A stretch of DNA of 18,957 bases from JANNOG01 sp050329415 (GTDB lineage: Bacteria > Actinomycetota > Actinomycetes > Actinomycetales > JBBAYJ01), in NCBI GenBank assembly GCA_050329415.1, contig JBHJOS010000057.1:1-18957 (forward strand), given 5' to 3'. The notes below the pieces were generated by a model, which searched no databases, had not been told where the DNA came from, and saw nothing but the letters and a program-made list of their open reading frames with translations. How positions within the stretch are numbered: position 1 is the first letter of the stretch; each line of letters starts with the position of its first letter. The position numbers and the translations under genes are program-made. Positions 1 through 7,391 of the stretch are shown here, piece after piece.

Positions 1-30
1 TCCGCCTGCCAACCGCGGTTGGCAGGCGGA
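1..30. repeat. Perfect 30-bp palindrome, copy 1 of a repeated palindrome family
   Basis: Bases 1-15 (TCCGCCTGCCAACCG) are the exact reverse complement of bases 16-30. It lies just past the cofE stop codon (41-43), so its RNA would form a very stable hairpin at the end of the cofD-cofE transcript and could act as a terminator. A second palindrome with the same core (CCTGCCAA / TTGGCAGG) lies at 78-99. It may extend beyond the window edge. Terminator or REP-like repeat: not decided. Confidence 0.85.
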
Positions 31-40
31 GGTGCCTCGG

Positions 41-1183
41 TCAACGGCGTGTCGTCCGGCGTGTCGGGGCCGGTTCGCCTGCCAAGCGCGCTTGGCAGGT
101 CCAGTGGCCGGAGGGGTGAGGGGTGGCGTGCATGGGCAGGGCCTCGGCGGCGGCGGCCACGAGCACGCGTTCGACCACGCGGCCGACGGCGACCGGGTCA
201 CCGGACACCTCGACGGCGCCATCCCTCACCGCGAGGGTCGCTCCCGGCACCGGGCGGTACCGGGCGACTGCCGCCACGCGGGCGAGGGCCCGTTCGACGT
301 CGTCGTCCGGCAGCCGCCCCGGCACCACCGGCGCCTCGCCGGCATCCGTGGCCACGCCGAGGGCCTCGTGCACCGCCTCGACGGCGCCGCGCCGGAACCA
401 GTCGTCCTCCGGGTCGCGCACCAGCCGGGCCGCACCGGGGCCGTCGGCCTCGGTGACCCAGGCTCCCAGTCCCCGGACGACGGCCACCGGCACCCCGGCG
501 ACCTTGCCCTTGACGAGGTCCGCCGCCGACGCCACCTCGTCGGCAAGCGCCCGCACCGTGACGGCGAGGACCCGCCCGTCGGCGTCCGGGCGACCGCGGG
601 CGTCGTCGACGGGCACCAGCCCCGCGACCCCCAGAGCGAAGTCCGCCTGACCGTCACGCCACGGCCGGCCGGCGGTGTCCGTGAGGACCACCGCCGGGGG
701 CGGGCCGCCTGCGGTGCTTCCGGAGGCCGCCCCGCGAGTACCGAGCGCCGGTCCCGCTGTCGCCATCGCGGCCGCCACCTCCCGGCGCAGCCGCCGCGCC
801 ACCCCGTCCGGATCGGCCGGCAGCCGCAGCACCGCGCCAGTGGGTCCGGTGTTGGACTCGTCGACCCCGGCACCCGCCATCACCGGCCCGGCCGCCGAGC
901 GGACCACCACCGTGACGCCGCGGGGGGTCACCCGCCGTGCGACGACCGCGCGAGTGTCCGCGGCGACAGCGGTCTCCCGGTCGGCCGCCGTGAGGCCCAG
1001 CCACTTGGACACCACCTTGCTCGCGACGCACAGGACGTCGCCGGGGGCCAGCGAGACCCCGGCGGCGGCGCAGGCCGTCACCAGCACGCGGGGCAGGTCC
1101 GTTGCCGGTGTCACCTCGCCGATGCCGGTGACGGCGGAGACGGACACCGTCCGCGGGTCCGGGGGCGGGGCGGGCGTGCTCAC
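41..1183 (-). CDS. cofE: Coenzyme F420-0:L-glutamate ligase (CofE/FbiB), without nitroreductase domain
   Basis: It adds L-glutamate residues to F420-0 using GTP, in the cytoplasm, as the last stage of F420 synthesis. The protein has 380 residues with a GTG start at 1183, chosen because GTGA overlaps the cofD stop by 4 bases (translational coupling). Residues about 15-275 are the CofE domain, with CofE-like stretches ASKVVSK (54-60), GVDESNTGPTG (106-116), DTAGRPWRDGQAD (169-181) and a VKGK segment near 224. Mycobacterial FbiB is about 448 residues with a C-terminal FMN nitroreductase that reduces dehydro-F420-0. Here only about 100 residues follow (280-380), without the arginine-rich start or Pro-Ser-Asn segment usual in nitroreductases. 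The last 20 or so residues are partly encoded by a palindromic repeat. The ligase assignment is firm; the C-terminal role is unknown. Confidence 0.92.
   Translation of the reverse strand: MSTPAPPPDPRTVSVSAVTGIGEVTPATDLPRVLVTACAAAGVSLAPGDVLCVASKVVSKWLGLTAADRETAVAADTRAVVARRVTPRGVTVVVRSAAGPVMAGAGVDESNTGPTGAVLRLPADPDGVARRLRREVAAAMATAGPALGTRGAASGSTAGGPPPAVVLTDTAGRPWRDGQADFALGVAGLVPVDDARGRPDADGRVLAVTVRALADEVASAADLVKGKVAGVPVAVVRGLGAWVTEADGPGAARLVRDPEDDWFRRGAVEAVHEALGVATDAGEAPVVPGRLPDDDVERALARVAAVARYRPVPGATLAVRDGAVEVSGDPVAVGRVVERVLVAAAAEALPMHATPHPSGHWTCQARLAGEPAPTRRTTRR
78..99. repeat. Perfect 22-bp palindrome, copy 2, inside the end of cofE
   Basis: CCTGCCAAGCG is followed by its exact reverse complement. 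The outer 8 bases of each arm match copy 1 at 1-30, while the central bases differ (GCG/CGC against CCG/CGG), so the arms covary. It lies within the last codons of cofE and encodes roughly residues 362-369 of the protein tail. Centre-to-centre distance to copy 1 is 73 bp. Covariation in the middle suggests selection on the hairpin or on a dyad-binding protein, not on the peptide. Confidence 0.8.
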
Positions 1184-2142
1184 GCTGCGGGGACCGGGCC
1201 GGCGGCCTCCAGGACGGCACCGGCCAGGGCGGCTGCGGCAGCGGCGTCGGTCATGAGGGCAGGGTGCGCCACCACCTCGACCCCGGCCGGCCCGTCGGCT
1301 CGCGCCTGCGCCTCGTCCACGGGGTCGACCACCCAGGCGTGCAGCAGGTCGGCGTAGAGCCCGGCCACCGCCGCCGCGGTGGCGGGCACCCCCACGGTGC
1401 GCAGGCAGGACTCGGCCATGCCCCGGACAGCCGCGCCCCCGATGATGGGGGACACGCCGACCACCGCCGCCCGCCCCGACCGGATGGCCTCCCGCAGGCC
1501 GGGCACTCCCAGGACCGGCCCGAGCGACACCACCGGGTTGCTCGGCGCGAGGACGACGAGGTCGGCCGACGCCACGGCGGCGAGGACCCCCGGCGCCGGG
1601 CGGGCCGCCGCGAGCCCGACGATCTCGAACCGCTCGGCGTCCGGCGCGGCCCGCATCCGGATCCACCACTCCTGGAAGTGGACGGCGGCCGGGTCGGCGC
1701 CGGGGCCTCCCGGCAGCACGACGTGGGTCTCGACCCGGTCGTCGGTCATCGGCAGCAGCCGGACCCCCGGCCGCCACCGGCGGCACAGCACCTCGGTGAC
1801 CTCCGACAGGGGCCGGCCCGTCCCGAGCAGGCGGGTCCTCACGACATGCGTCGCCAGGTCCCGGTCGCCCAGCGTGAACCAGTCGGGTGCCGACCCGTAG
1901 GCCGCCAGTTCGGCGGCCACGGCGAAGGACTCCTCCGCCCGTCCCCACCCCTGCTCCGGGTGGACCCCGCCGCCGAGCGTGTACATCACGGTGTCGAGGT
2001 CGGGGCATATCCGCAGCCCGTGCAGGGTGATGTCGTCCGCGGTGTTGCCGATGACGGTGACGTCCGCGCCCGGCGCCGCCGCTCGCAGGCCCACGAGGAA
2101 GCGGGCTGCACCGATGCCTCCCGCGAGGACAGTGATCCGCAT
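1180..2142 (-). CDS. cofD: Phospho-lactate/phosphoenolpyruvyl transferase of F420 synthesis (CofD/FbiA)
   Basis: It transfers the activated three-carbon acid from its guanylylated donor to the deazaflavin Fo. In archaea the donor carries 2-phospholactate; in actinobacteria it is the phosphoenolpyruvate form, giving dehydro-F420-0. The 320-residue protein starts with the nucleotide-binding MRITVLAGGIGAARF and carries the family signature GNTADDITLHGL and CPDLDTVMYTLGG around residues 39-64. Length matches the family. The ATG at 2142 has AGAGG about 8 nt upstream. It overlaps cofE by 4 bases, and whiB is divergent, an arrangement shared with Mycobacterium fbiA/whiB2. Neither the Fo synthase nor the guanylyltransferase (fbiD) lies in the window. 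Confidence 0.95.
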   Translation of the reverse strand: MRITVLAGGIGAARFLVGLRAAAPGADVTVIGNTADDITLHGLRICPDLDTVMYTLGGGVHPEQGWGRAEESFAVAAELAAYGSAPDWFTLGDRDLATHVVRTRLLGTGRPLSEVTEVLCRRWRPGVRLLPMTDDRVETHVVLPGGPGADPAAVHFQEWWIRMRAAPDAERFEIVGLAAARPAPGVLAAVASADLVVLAPSNPVVSLGPVLGVPGLREAIRSGRAAVVGVSPIIGGAAVRGMAESCLRTVGVPATAAAVAGLYADLLHAWVVDPVDEAQARADGPAGVEVVAHPALMTDAAAAAALAGAVLEAAGPVPAA

Positions 2143-2192
2143 CGGTTGATCCTCTCTCGCAGAACAAGCGTTACTCACAGTGCAAAGCGGCC

Positions 2193-2203
2193 TGTGTATC
2201 ACA
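2193..2203. promoter_or_regulatory. Short inverted repeat in the cofD-whiB intergenic region
   Basis: TGTG-TAT-CACA is a perfect 4+4 dyad with a 3-bp centre, in the middle of the 160-bp divergent region, 10 bp upstream of the whiB -35 box. It resembles a shortened CRP/FNR-type half-site pair. It is short enough to arise by chance, so this is only a candidate operator. I found no convincing -10/-35 pair for cofD on the minus strand here. Confidence 0.3.
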
Positions 2204-2212
2204 CCATTCCGC

Positions 2213-2241
2213 TTGACGGTCCGTGATGACACGCGTGTAAT
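2213..2241 (+). promoter_or_regulatory. Sigma-A-type promoter of whiB with overlapping dyad and GACAC box
   Basis: TTGACG (2213-2218) and TGTAAT (2236-2241) are separated by exactly 17 bp, the best -35/-10 pair in the window. The predicted start is near 2248, giving a leader of about 55 nt. A perfect 10-bp palindrome ACACGCGTGT (2229-2238) overlaps the -10, and GACAC (2228-2232), the core of the WhiA recognition site known from Streptomyces, lies in the spacer. Promoter assignment is good; regulator binding is inferred. Confidence 0.7.
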
Positions 2242-2302
2242 TCCCAGGAGGTGGTTCGGAGCAGGTCGAGCCGACGGGTCGAGCGCAGGAGGCGGGGAGA
2301 AC

Positions 2303-2821
2303 ATGGCCATGGTGGGCGCGACAGCATGGATCGGCGGGACCGACGGCGCAGGGGCAGGGACCGGGGACCGGGGGGCTGCCGTCGGGGATCTCCTGGACGC
2401 GGTGGACGCGGAGCTCGGCACGCGTGGGTCCGGTGTGCCGATCCCGCTGGCCCGGACCCGGGACGTGGCCGCGGACGACCTCCTCGGCGACCCGGCGGAC
2501 GACCTCGACGACCTGGCGGACGACGACCTCGACGGATCCTCCGTGTCCGACGCCACGGACGTGGGGGTCCTGCTGCTGCTGGCCGCCCGCGCGGGAGAGC
2601 TGGACCCGCTGTGGAAGGACCGGGCGTTGTGCGCCGAGACCGACCCGGAGGCGTTCTTCCCGGAGAAGGGTGGTTCGACCCGTGAGGCGAAGCGCGTGTG
2701 CTCGGTCTGCGAGGTACGGGCCGAATGCCTCGAGTTCGCCCTGGCCAACGACGAGCGGTTCGGGATCTGGGGCGGGCTCAGCGAGCGCGAGCGGCGCCGT
2801 CTGAAGAAGCGCGTCGGATGA
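2303..2821 (+). CDS. whiB: WhiB-family iron-sulfur transcription factor (WhiB/WhmD/WhiB2 type)
   Basis: A cytoplasmic [4Fe-4S] regulator that works with sigma-A; this branch controls septation, sporulation and cell division in actinomycetes. The 172-residue protein has the four cluster cysteines C110, C133, C136 and C142, then GIWGG (154-158) and a basic ERERRRLKKR tail. The sequence from the first cysteine onward closely resembles Streptomyces WhiB. The ATG at 2303 was chosen because AGGAGG (2287-2292) lies 10 nt upstream and the strong promoter at 2213-2241 excludes an earlier start. Typical members are about 80-130 residues. Here about 100 residues precede the first cysteine, including an Asp-rich block (56-79, DDLLGDPADDLDDLADDDLD). 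A GTG at 2561 would give a standard-length protein and remains an alternative start. Position next to cofD supports the WhiB2 orthologue. Confidence 0.93.
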   Translation: MAMVGATAWIGGTDGAGAGTGDRGAAVGDLLDAVDAELGTRGSGVPIPLARTRDVAADDLLGDPADDLDDLADDDLDGSSVSDATDVGVLLLLAARAGELDPLWKDRALCAETDPEAFFPEKGGSTREAKRVCSVCEVRAECLEFALANDERFGIWGGLSERERRRLKKRVG

Positions 2822-2827
2822 CCGTGA

Positions 2828-2843
2828 CCGGCCCCGGGGCCGG
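2828..2843. terminator. GC-rich perfect palindrome between whiB and the glycosyltransferase gene
   Basis: CCGGCCCCGGGGCCGG is a perfect 16-bp palindrome starting 7 nt after the whiB stop. The RNA could form a short stem, but there is no T tract. It may attenuate read-through from whiB into the next gene or simply reflect base composition. Confidence 0.3.
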
Positions 2844-2864
2844 GCAGGGCGCGGCGAGGGGGAT

Positions 2865-5800
2865 GTGACCGGCTCGACGATCGTCGAGCCACCCGGTTCC
2901 GGCGGGCGGCGCCCGGGCCGGGGGTCGGCCGAGGGCCGACCCGGTCCCCGGGTGCGGCCCCGGCGCTCCCCGGAGGACCGCGGAGCGCTCCTGGCCGGCC
3001 CATCCGAGGTCGTCCACCCACCGGATGCCGACGCCGTCCCGGTCCTCGCGGTCCTCGTCGCCCACGACGGCGCCCGGTGGCTGCCGCGGACCCTCGCCGC
3101 ACTGGTCGGCGCCACCCGGCGTCCCGACGTCCTGGTCGCCGTGGACACCGGCTCGGTCGACGGCAGCCGTGACCTCCTCGCCGCCGCGCCTCAGGTGTCC
3201 GCCGTGGTCACGCTGCCGCGGACGGCGTCTCCCGGGCAGGCCGTCGCGGTCGGCGTGGCGCGTGCCCGTGAGGTGCTGGCCGCATCGTGGGTGCCGTCGA
3301 CGGGGCGTCGCGCCCGGGGGGTCGAGCTCCTGGTGTGGATCGTCCACGACGACTCGGCCCCGGCGGCGGACGCGCTGGAGATGCTCCTCGGCTCGATGAT
3401 CGCGGCTCCCACGGTGGCCGTCGCGGGCTGCAAGCTCGTGGCCTGGGACGACCCTGCCGCCCTCGTCGAGGTCGGGGTGACGGTGTCGCCGACCGGCCGG
3501 CGCGTGACCGGGCTCGCCCCCGGCGAGCGGGACCAGGGCCAGCACGACTCGCGGTCGGACGTGCTGGCCGTCTCCACCGCCGGTGCCCTGCTCCGCTGGG
3601 ACGTCGTGGAGTCGGTCGGTGCCTTCGATCCCGCGGTCCCGCTCGTCGGTGACGACATCGACCTGTGTCGCCGGGTGCGGGCCGCGGGGCATCGGGTGGT
3701 CGTCGTGCCCGCTGCCCGATGCGAGCACGTCGCCGCCCTCGAGACCGGCGTCCGCTCGGGTGACGCGCTGCTGCGGCGGGGCGCGGCCAGGCGCCGTCGC
3801 GGCCCGTCGGGGGACCGGCTGCGGGGGCACCGGCGCCGCCACGCGATCCACTCCCGGGTCGTCGCGGCCGGTCCCTGGCGGGCACTGCCGACCCTGGCCT
3901 GGCTGTTCCTCGAGGTGGTGGGCCAGGCCGGCTTCCTGCTGGGGAGCCGCCGTCCGGGGGCGGCGGCGGGCGAGCTGGTGGCCTGGTGGTCGGTCGCCTC
4001 GACGCCCTGGCGGATCGCCGCCGGCCTGCGCCGGGCCGGGCCCACGCGCCCCTCGGGCCGGGCGGCGGTGCGGCGCCTGCAGCCGTCCGGCCTCCGGCTC
4101 GCCGCCGACCGGCTCGAGCAGGAACTCGCCGAGGCCGCACGACGGGTCGCAGGCTTCCGGCCCCACCCGGTGCTCCTGGTCGCGGCCGCTGCAGCCGCGG
4201 TGGCCGGTGTCCTGGCTCGGGTGCAGGCGCCCGGGCCGGGGATGGCCGATGACGCGGGGCTCGGCATCCGCACGGTGGCGGCGACCGGACTCACGGCCTC
4301 CGAGCTGTGGCAGCGCACCGTCGTGGGCGCGGCGCCCGCGGACCCGGCGACGACGGTGTGGGCGGTGCTGTCCGGGGTCGCCGGCGTCGCGACGGGGCGG
4401 TCACCGGCCGGCGGGACGCTGGCCGAGGCGTCGGTGTGGGCGGGGTGGGCGGTGGTGCCGGTGGCCGTCGTCGCCGCCTGGGCGCTGGTCCGCGAGGTGG
4501 CTCCCGGACGTCGCGTCCCCCTCACGGTGGGCGTCGCGTGGGCCCTGCTGCCCGGCCTGGCGGCCGCCGCGGCCACCGGCTACGCCGCCACCACCGACGA
4601 GCGTCTGGTTCACGCCCTGGCGCCGGTGCCGCTCTGGGCGCTGCTCGTCGCCGCGCGTCGCCGGCCGGTGCCGTGGCTGGGCACGGCCGTCGCTGCCGGG
4701 GCACTGGCCGCGGTGGTCACGGTCGCGCTCCAGCCGGCGACCTGGCCGGTCCTCGTGGGCCTGGGGACGGCGACCGGCCTCGCGGTCGTGGCCCGCCGGG
4801 GACCGGCTCGGCGCTGGCGGCTGCTGGCGGTCCTGGCGGTGACGGCGGCTCCGGGCGTGGCCTTCCCGGCGTGGTCGGCCACCGCGTGGACCTCGTTCGC
4901 CGTCCTCCTGCTGCCGCCGGCGCACCGGACCGGGGCACCGGTTGCGGACGCCGTGGGGGAGGGCGCGTGGATTCCCGTCGACCCGGTGGCCGGGGTGGCA
5001 CTGCTTGCCCTCGGGGCACTCCTGGCAGGCGGGCTCGCGGCGGCGGGCCTCGGGGTGCTCCGTTCGCCCGCGGCCCGGGTCGCGAGCGTGGCAGCGGTCG
5101 TGCTGGCCGCGTCTGCCGTCGTCGCCTCGGGGACCACGGCCGCGCTGCCGGACGGGCGAGTGCGAGGATTCGACCCGGTCTGGACGGCGCCCCTGCTGGG
5201 GCTGGTCGTCGCGGCCGCTGCCGGGGTGGCCGGGCGCCGGCCCCGCGCGCTGGTCCGGCGGGGGGCACTCGCGGCCGCAGTGGCGCTCGTGGTCGCCTGG
5301 GTCGGCGCCGGAGTTGTCGTCACCGTGCCCTCCGAACCGGGGCTCCCGGTGCCGGCCACGGTGGACGCGGCGTCGCCCTCCCGGCTGGGCACCCTCACGC
5401 TGACGGTCCGGGGCGGCGACGGGGACGGCGTGGCCACGGTGACGTGGGCGCTGGACCGGGGCCAGCCGGGGCCGGGCTCGGCTTCGGCGGCGGAGCAGGC
5501 TCGCGGCGCGGTCTCGCCCGAGATCGAGGACCTCGCCACCGACCTGCTCGGACGCTCGCCCGATGCCACGGCACCGGACCGGCTCGCGGCAGCCCTGGCG
5601 GCGCAGGCCGTCGGGTGGATCGTGGTCGACGGGCCCGAGGGGACGGCCGCTCCCGTGATTGCCGCCGTCGGCACCCGGTCAGGCCTCGGCGAGGTGGCCC
5701 GGGTGCCCGGCCGGGTGGTGTGGCGCGTCGACCGGGAGGGGCCGCCGCCCGTGGCGGCAGGGGCACCCGTCACCGTCGCGCCACTGGGGAAGGCCGCCCT

Positions 5801-7379
5801 GCCCTGGGCCGGGGCGGCGGTGCTGGTCGTGCTGCTGGTCGTCGGTGCCGGCCGGCGGGCCGGGAGCGCCCCGGCTCTCGTCGGCGAGCCGGGATCCGCG
5901 GACCCACCCGCGCCACCGCTCACCATGATGGCGGCCACGGCGGCCACGGCGGCCACGGCGGCCACGGCGGCCACGGCGGCCACGGCGGCCGGGGTCCTGG
6001 TGGTCGGCCTGGTGGTCGGGGCGGTCGTCGGGGGAGCGACGGGGTCGCGCGGGGCCGGTGCCGCGGTGCCGGAGTTGGTGCGGGCGGTCACCCTGGCCGC
6101 ACCCGGTGAGCGGGCGGTGTGCCCCGGGGACACCGCGGCAGTCGTCCCGGTGGGCGCCGGCGGCGAGGCCGCCGACGCCACGACGAGCGAGGTGACGAGC
6201 GTCTCGGAGGCGATCACCGGGGACGGGGACCGTTCCGGCCTGCAGGCGGGCGCGATGACGAGCGGTACCGGTGCGGGCGCACTCGTGCTCGCCGCGTGCC
6301 CGGCCGCCGCCGAGGTCGGCTACGCCTTCACGGGCGGGACCGCGCCGGGCCGCCGGCCACGCCTGGTCCTCGCCAACCCCGGGGACGTCCCCGCCGGCGT
6401 CGCGGTCGCCCTGCTGACGTCTTCCGGACGAGTGCCCGGCGGCAGCGTCGGCGCCCTCTCGGTCGAGGCCGGGGGCCTTGCCGCCGTGGCCGTCGATGCC
6501 CTCGCGGTGGTCGAGGGCGTGGCCGCGGTCGAGGTCCGCGCCGAGACGGGGGCTGTCGCCGGCACCCTGCGCGACACCGCTGTGGCCGGGCTGCGGGCCG
6601 CTGGGACCGACGACGAGGCGCTGGTGCCGCCCGGCACCCGGCTCGTGATCCCGGTCGTCACCGTCCCCGACCCGGGACCGGACCCCGCCGGGGGGGCGGC
6701 GGGTGCCGGCAGCTCCCTGGTCGCGGTCGGGGTGCCGGGCGAGGCCGCGGGAGTCGCCCGGGTCACCGTCGTCCCCACCGCGGACGCAGGATCGGGCGCG
6801 GGATCTGGCGACGCCGGGCGAGGGTCCGCGACGACCGAGGTGGTCGCGCTGGTCCCCGGCGGGACCGCACTGGTGGCCCTGCCCGCCCCCGGGACCTACG
6901 CCGTGTGGATCGAGTCCGACGTCCCGGTCGCGGCGGCGGCCCGCTCCGTGCGCACCCGGGCCGACGGTGCCCTGGACGTCGGGTGGGCGTCGGCCGTGGC
7001 GGCCACCGACGTCTCCGCCGCAGTGGTCCCGGTACCGGCCCTGCCCGAGGGCTCGGTCGCCCGCCTGCACCTGACCGCGGAGGCCGACGCGACGGTGGAC
7101 GTCGACCTGCTCGACGGCACCGGCGCCGTGGTCGACACCCGCCGCCTCACCGTCGCCGCCGGGACGGCCACCTCCGCCCCGCTCGACGCGGTGCCCGGCG
7201 GCGGCACCCTCGCCGGCGTCCGGCTGCGGTCCGCCCCCGGCGAGGGCCCGGACGCACCGCCGGGCGGTGCCGTCCGCGGGGCCCTGGGGCTGTCGCTGTC
7301 CTCGGCGGACGGCCTGGCCACGACGAGCGTCCGACCGCGTGGGTCGCAGGGCGCCGTGGTCAGCCTCGTCCCGCGCTGA
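2865..7379 (+). CDS. Large membrane family-2 glycosyltransferase fused to a DUF5719-like extracytoplasmic domain
   Basis: It likely transfers sugars to an envelope acceptor; donor and acceptor are unknown. The protein has 1504 residues. GTG at 2865 has GAGGGG just upstream and the preceding ATG is followed directly by TGA. Residues about 58-295 form a GT2 domain: LAVLVAHDGARWLPRTLAAL (61-80), the metal/nucleotide-binding HDDS (161-164) and GDDIDLCRR (262-270). Residues about 410-1000 hold many hydrophobic segments, the last near 977-995, with a soluble loop about 830-960. MM at 1021-1022 precedes six AAT repeats and a hydrophobic anchor (about 1041-1060). Residues about 1065-1504 are a Gly/Ala/Val-rich beta-type region resembling DUF5719, which I recall as a separate gene after the glycosyltransferase in Streptomyces. 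It sits 43 bp after whiB, so co-transcription is plausible. The GT2 call is firm; the DUF5719 match is from memory. Confidence 0.88.
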   Translation: MTGSTIVEPPGSGGRRPGRGSAEGRPGPRVRPRRSPEDRGALLAGPSEVVHPPDADAVPVLAVLVAHDGARWLPRTLAALVGATRRPDVLVAVDTGSVDGSRDLLAAAPQVSAVVTLPRTASPGQAVAVGVARAREVLAASWVPSTGRRARGVELLVWIVHDDSAPAADALEMLLGSMIAAPTVAVAGCKLVAWDDPAALVEVGVTVSPTGRRVTGLAPGERDQGQHDSRSDVLAVSTAGALLRWDVVESVGAFDPAVPLVGDDIDLCRRVRAAGHRVVVVPAARCEHVAALETGVRSGDALLRRGAARRRRGPSGDRLRGHRRRHAIHSRVVAAGPWRALPTLAWLFLEVVGQAGFLLGSRRPGAAAGELVAWWSVASTPWRIAAGLRRAGPTRPSGRAAVRRLQPSGLRLAADRLEQELAEAARRVAGFRPHPVLLVAAAAAAVAGVLARVQAPGPGMADDAGLGIRTVAATGLTASELWQRTVVGAAPADPATTVWAVLSGVAGVATGRSPAGGTLAEASVWAGWAVVPVAVVAAWALVREVAPGRRVPLTVGVAWALLPGLAAAAATGYAATTDERLVHALAPVPLWALLVAARRRPVPWLGTAVAAGALAAVVTVALQPATWPVLVGLGTATGLAVVARRGPARRWRLLAVLAVTAAPGVAFPAWSATAWTSFAVLLLPPAHRTGAPVADAVGEGAWIPVDPVAGVALLALGALLAGGLAAAGLGVLRSPAARVASVAAVVLAASAVVASGTTAALPDGRVRGFDPVWTAPLLGLVVAAAAGVAGRRPRALVRRGALAAAVALVVAWVGAGVVVTVPSEPGLPVPATVDAASPSRLGTLTLTVRGGDGDGVATVTWALDRGQPGPGSASAAEQARGAVSPEIEDLATDLLGRSPDATAPDRLAAALAAQAVGWIVVDGPEGTAAPVIAAVGTRSGLGEVARVPGRVVWRVDREGPPPVAAGAPVTVAPLGKAALPWAGAAVLVVLLVVGAGRRAGSAPALVGEPGSADPPAPPLTMMAATAATAATAATAATAATAAGVLVVGLVVGAVVGGATGSRGAGAAVPELVRAVTLAAPGERAVCPGDTAAVVPVGAGGEAADATTSEVTSVSEAITGDGDRSGLQAGAMTSGTGAGALVLAACPAAAEVGYAFTGGTAPGRRPRLVLANPGDVPAGVAVALLTSSGRVPGGSVGALSVEAGGLAAVAVDALAVVEGVAAVEVRAETGAVAGTLRDTAVAGLRAAGTDDEALVPPGTRLVIPVVTVPDPGPDPAGGAAGAGSSLVAVGVPGEAAGVARVTVVPTADAGSGAGSGDAGRGSATTEVVALVPGGTALVALPAPGTYAVWIESDVPVAAAARSVRTRADGALDVGWASAVAATDVSAAVVPVPALPEGSVARLHLTAEADATVDVDLLDGTGAVVDTRRLTVAAGTATSAPLDAVPGGGTLAGVRLRSAPGEGPDAPPGGAVRGALGLSLSSADGLATTSVRPRGSQGAVVSLVPR
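5931..5984 (+). repeat. Six tandem copies of a 9-bp unit (GCGGCCACG) inside the glycosyltransferase gene
   Basis: Six perfect head-to-tail copies of GCGGCCACG encode (Ala-Ala-Thr)x6, followed by one diverged copy (GCGGCCGGG). The unit is a multiple of three, so copy-number change keeps the frame. The tract sits exactly between the glycosyltransferase part and the anchor of the DUF5719-like part and lengthens the region before the membrane anchor. Perfect copies suggest recent slippage. Confidence 0.95.
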
Positions 7380-7391
7380 GCCGGTGACCCG

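Noticed and set aside
41..2167. A continuous 708-codon minus-strand frame suggesting a single long protein
   Set aside because: Only its last 380 codons are CofE; the first part is the wrong frame of cofD. The GTGA overlap at 1180-1183 marks the true cofE start.
2180..2302. An upstream ATG that would add 41 residues to WhiB
   Set aside because: It lies upstream of the -35 box at 2213, and ATG 2303 has a proper AGGAGG site.
5925..7379. DUF5719-like part as a separate gene starting at ATG 5925
   Set aside because: The frame is unbroken from 2865, there is no stop before it, and no ribosome site precedes 5925. An internal start is possible but unsupported.
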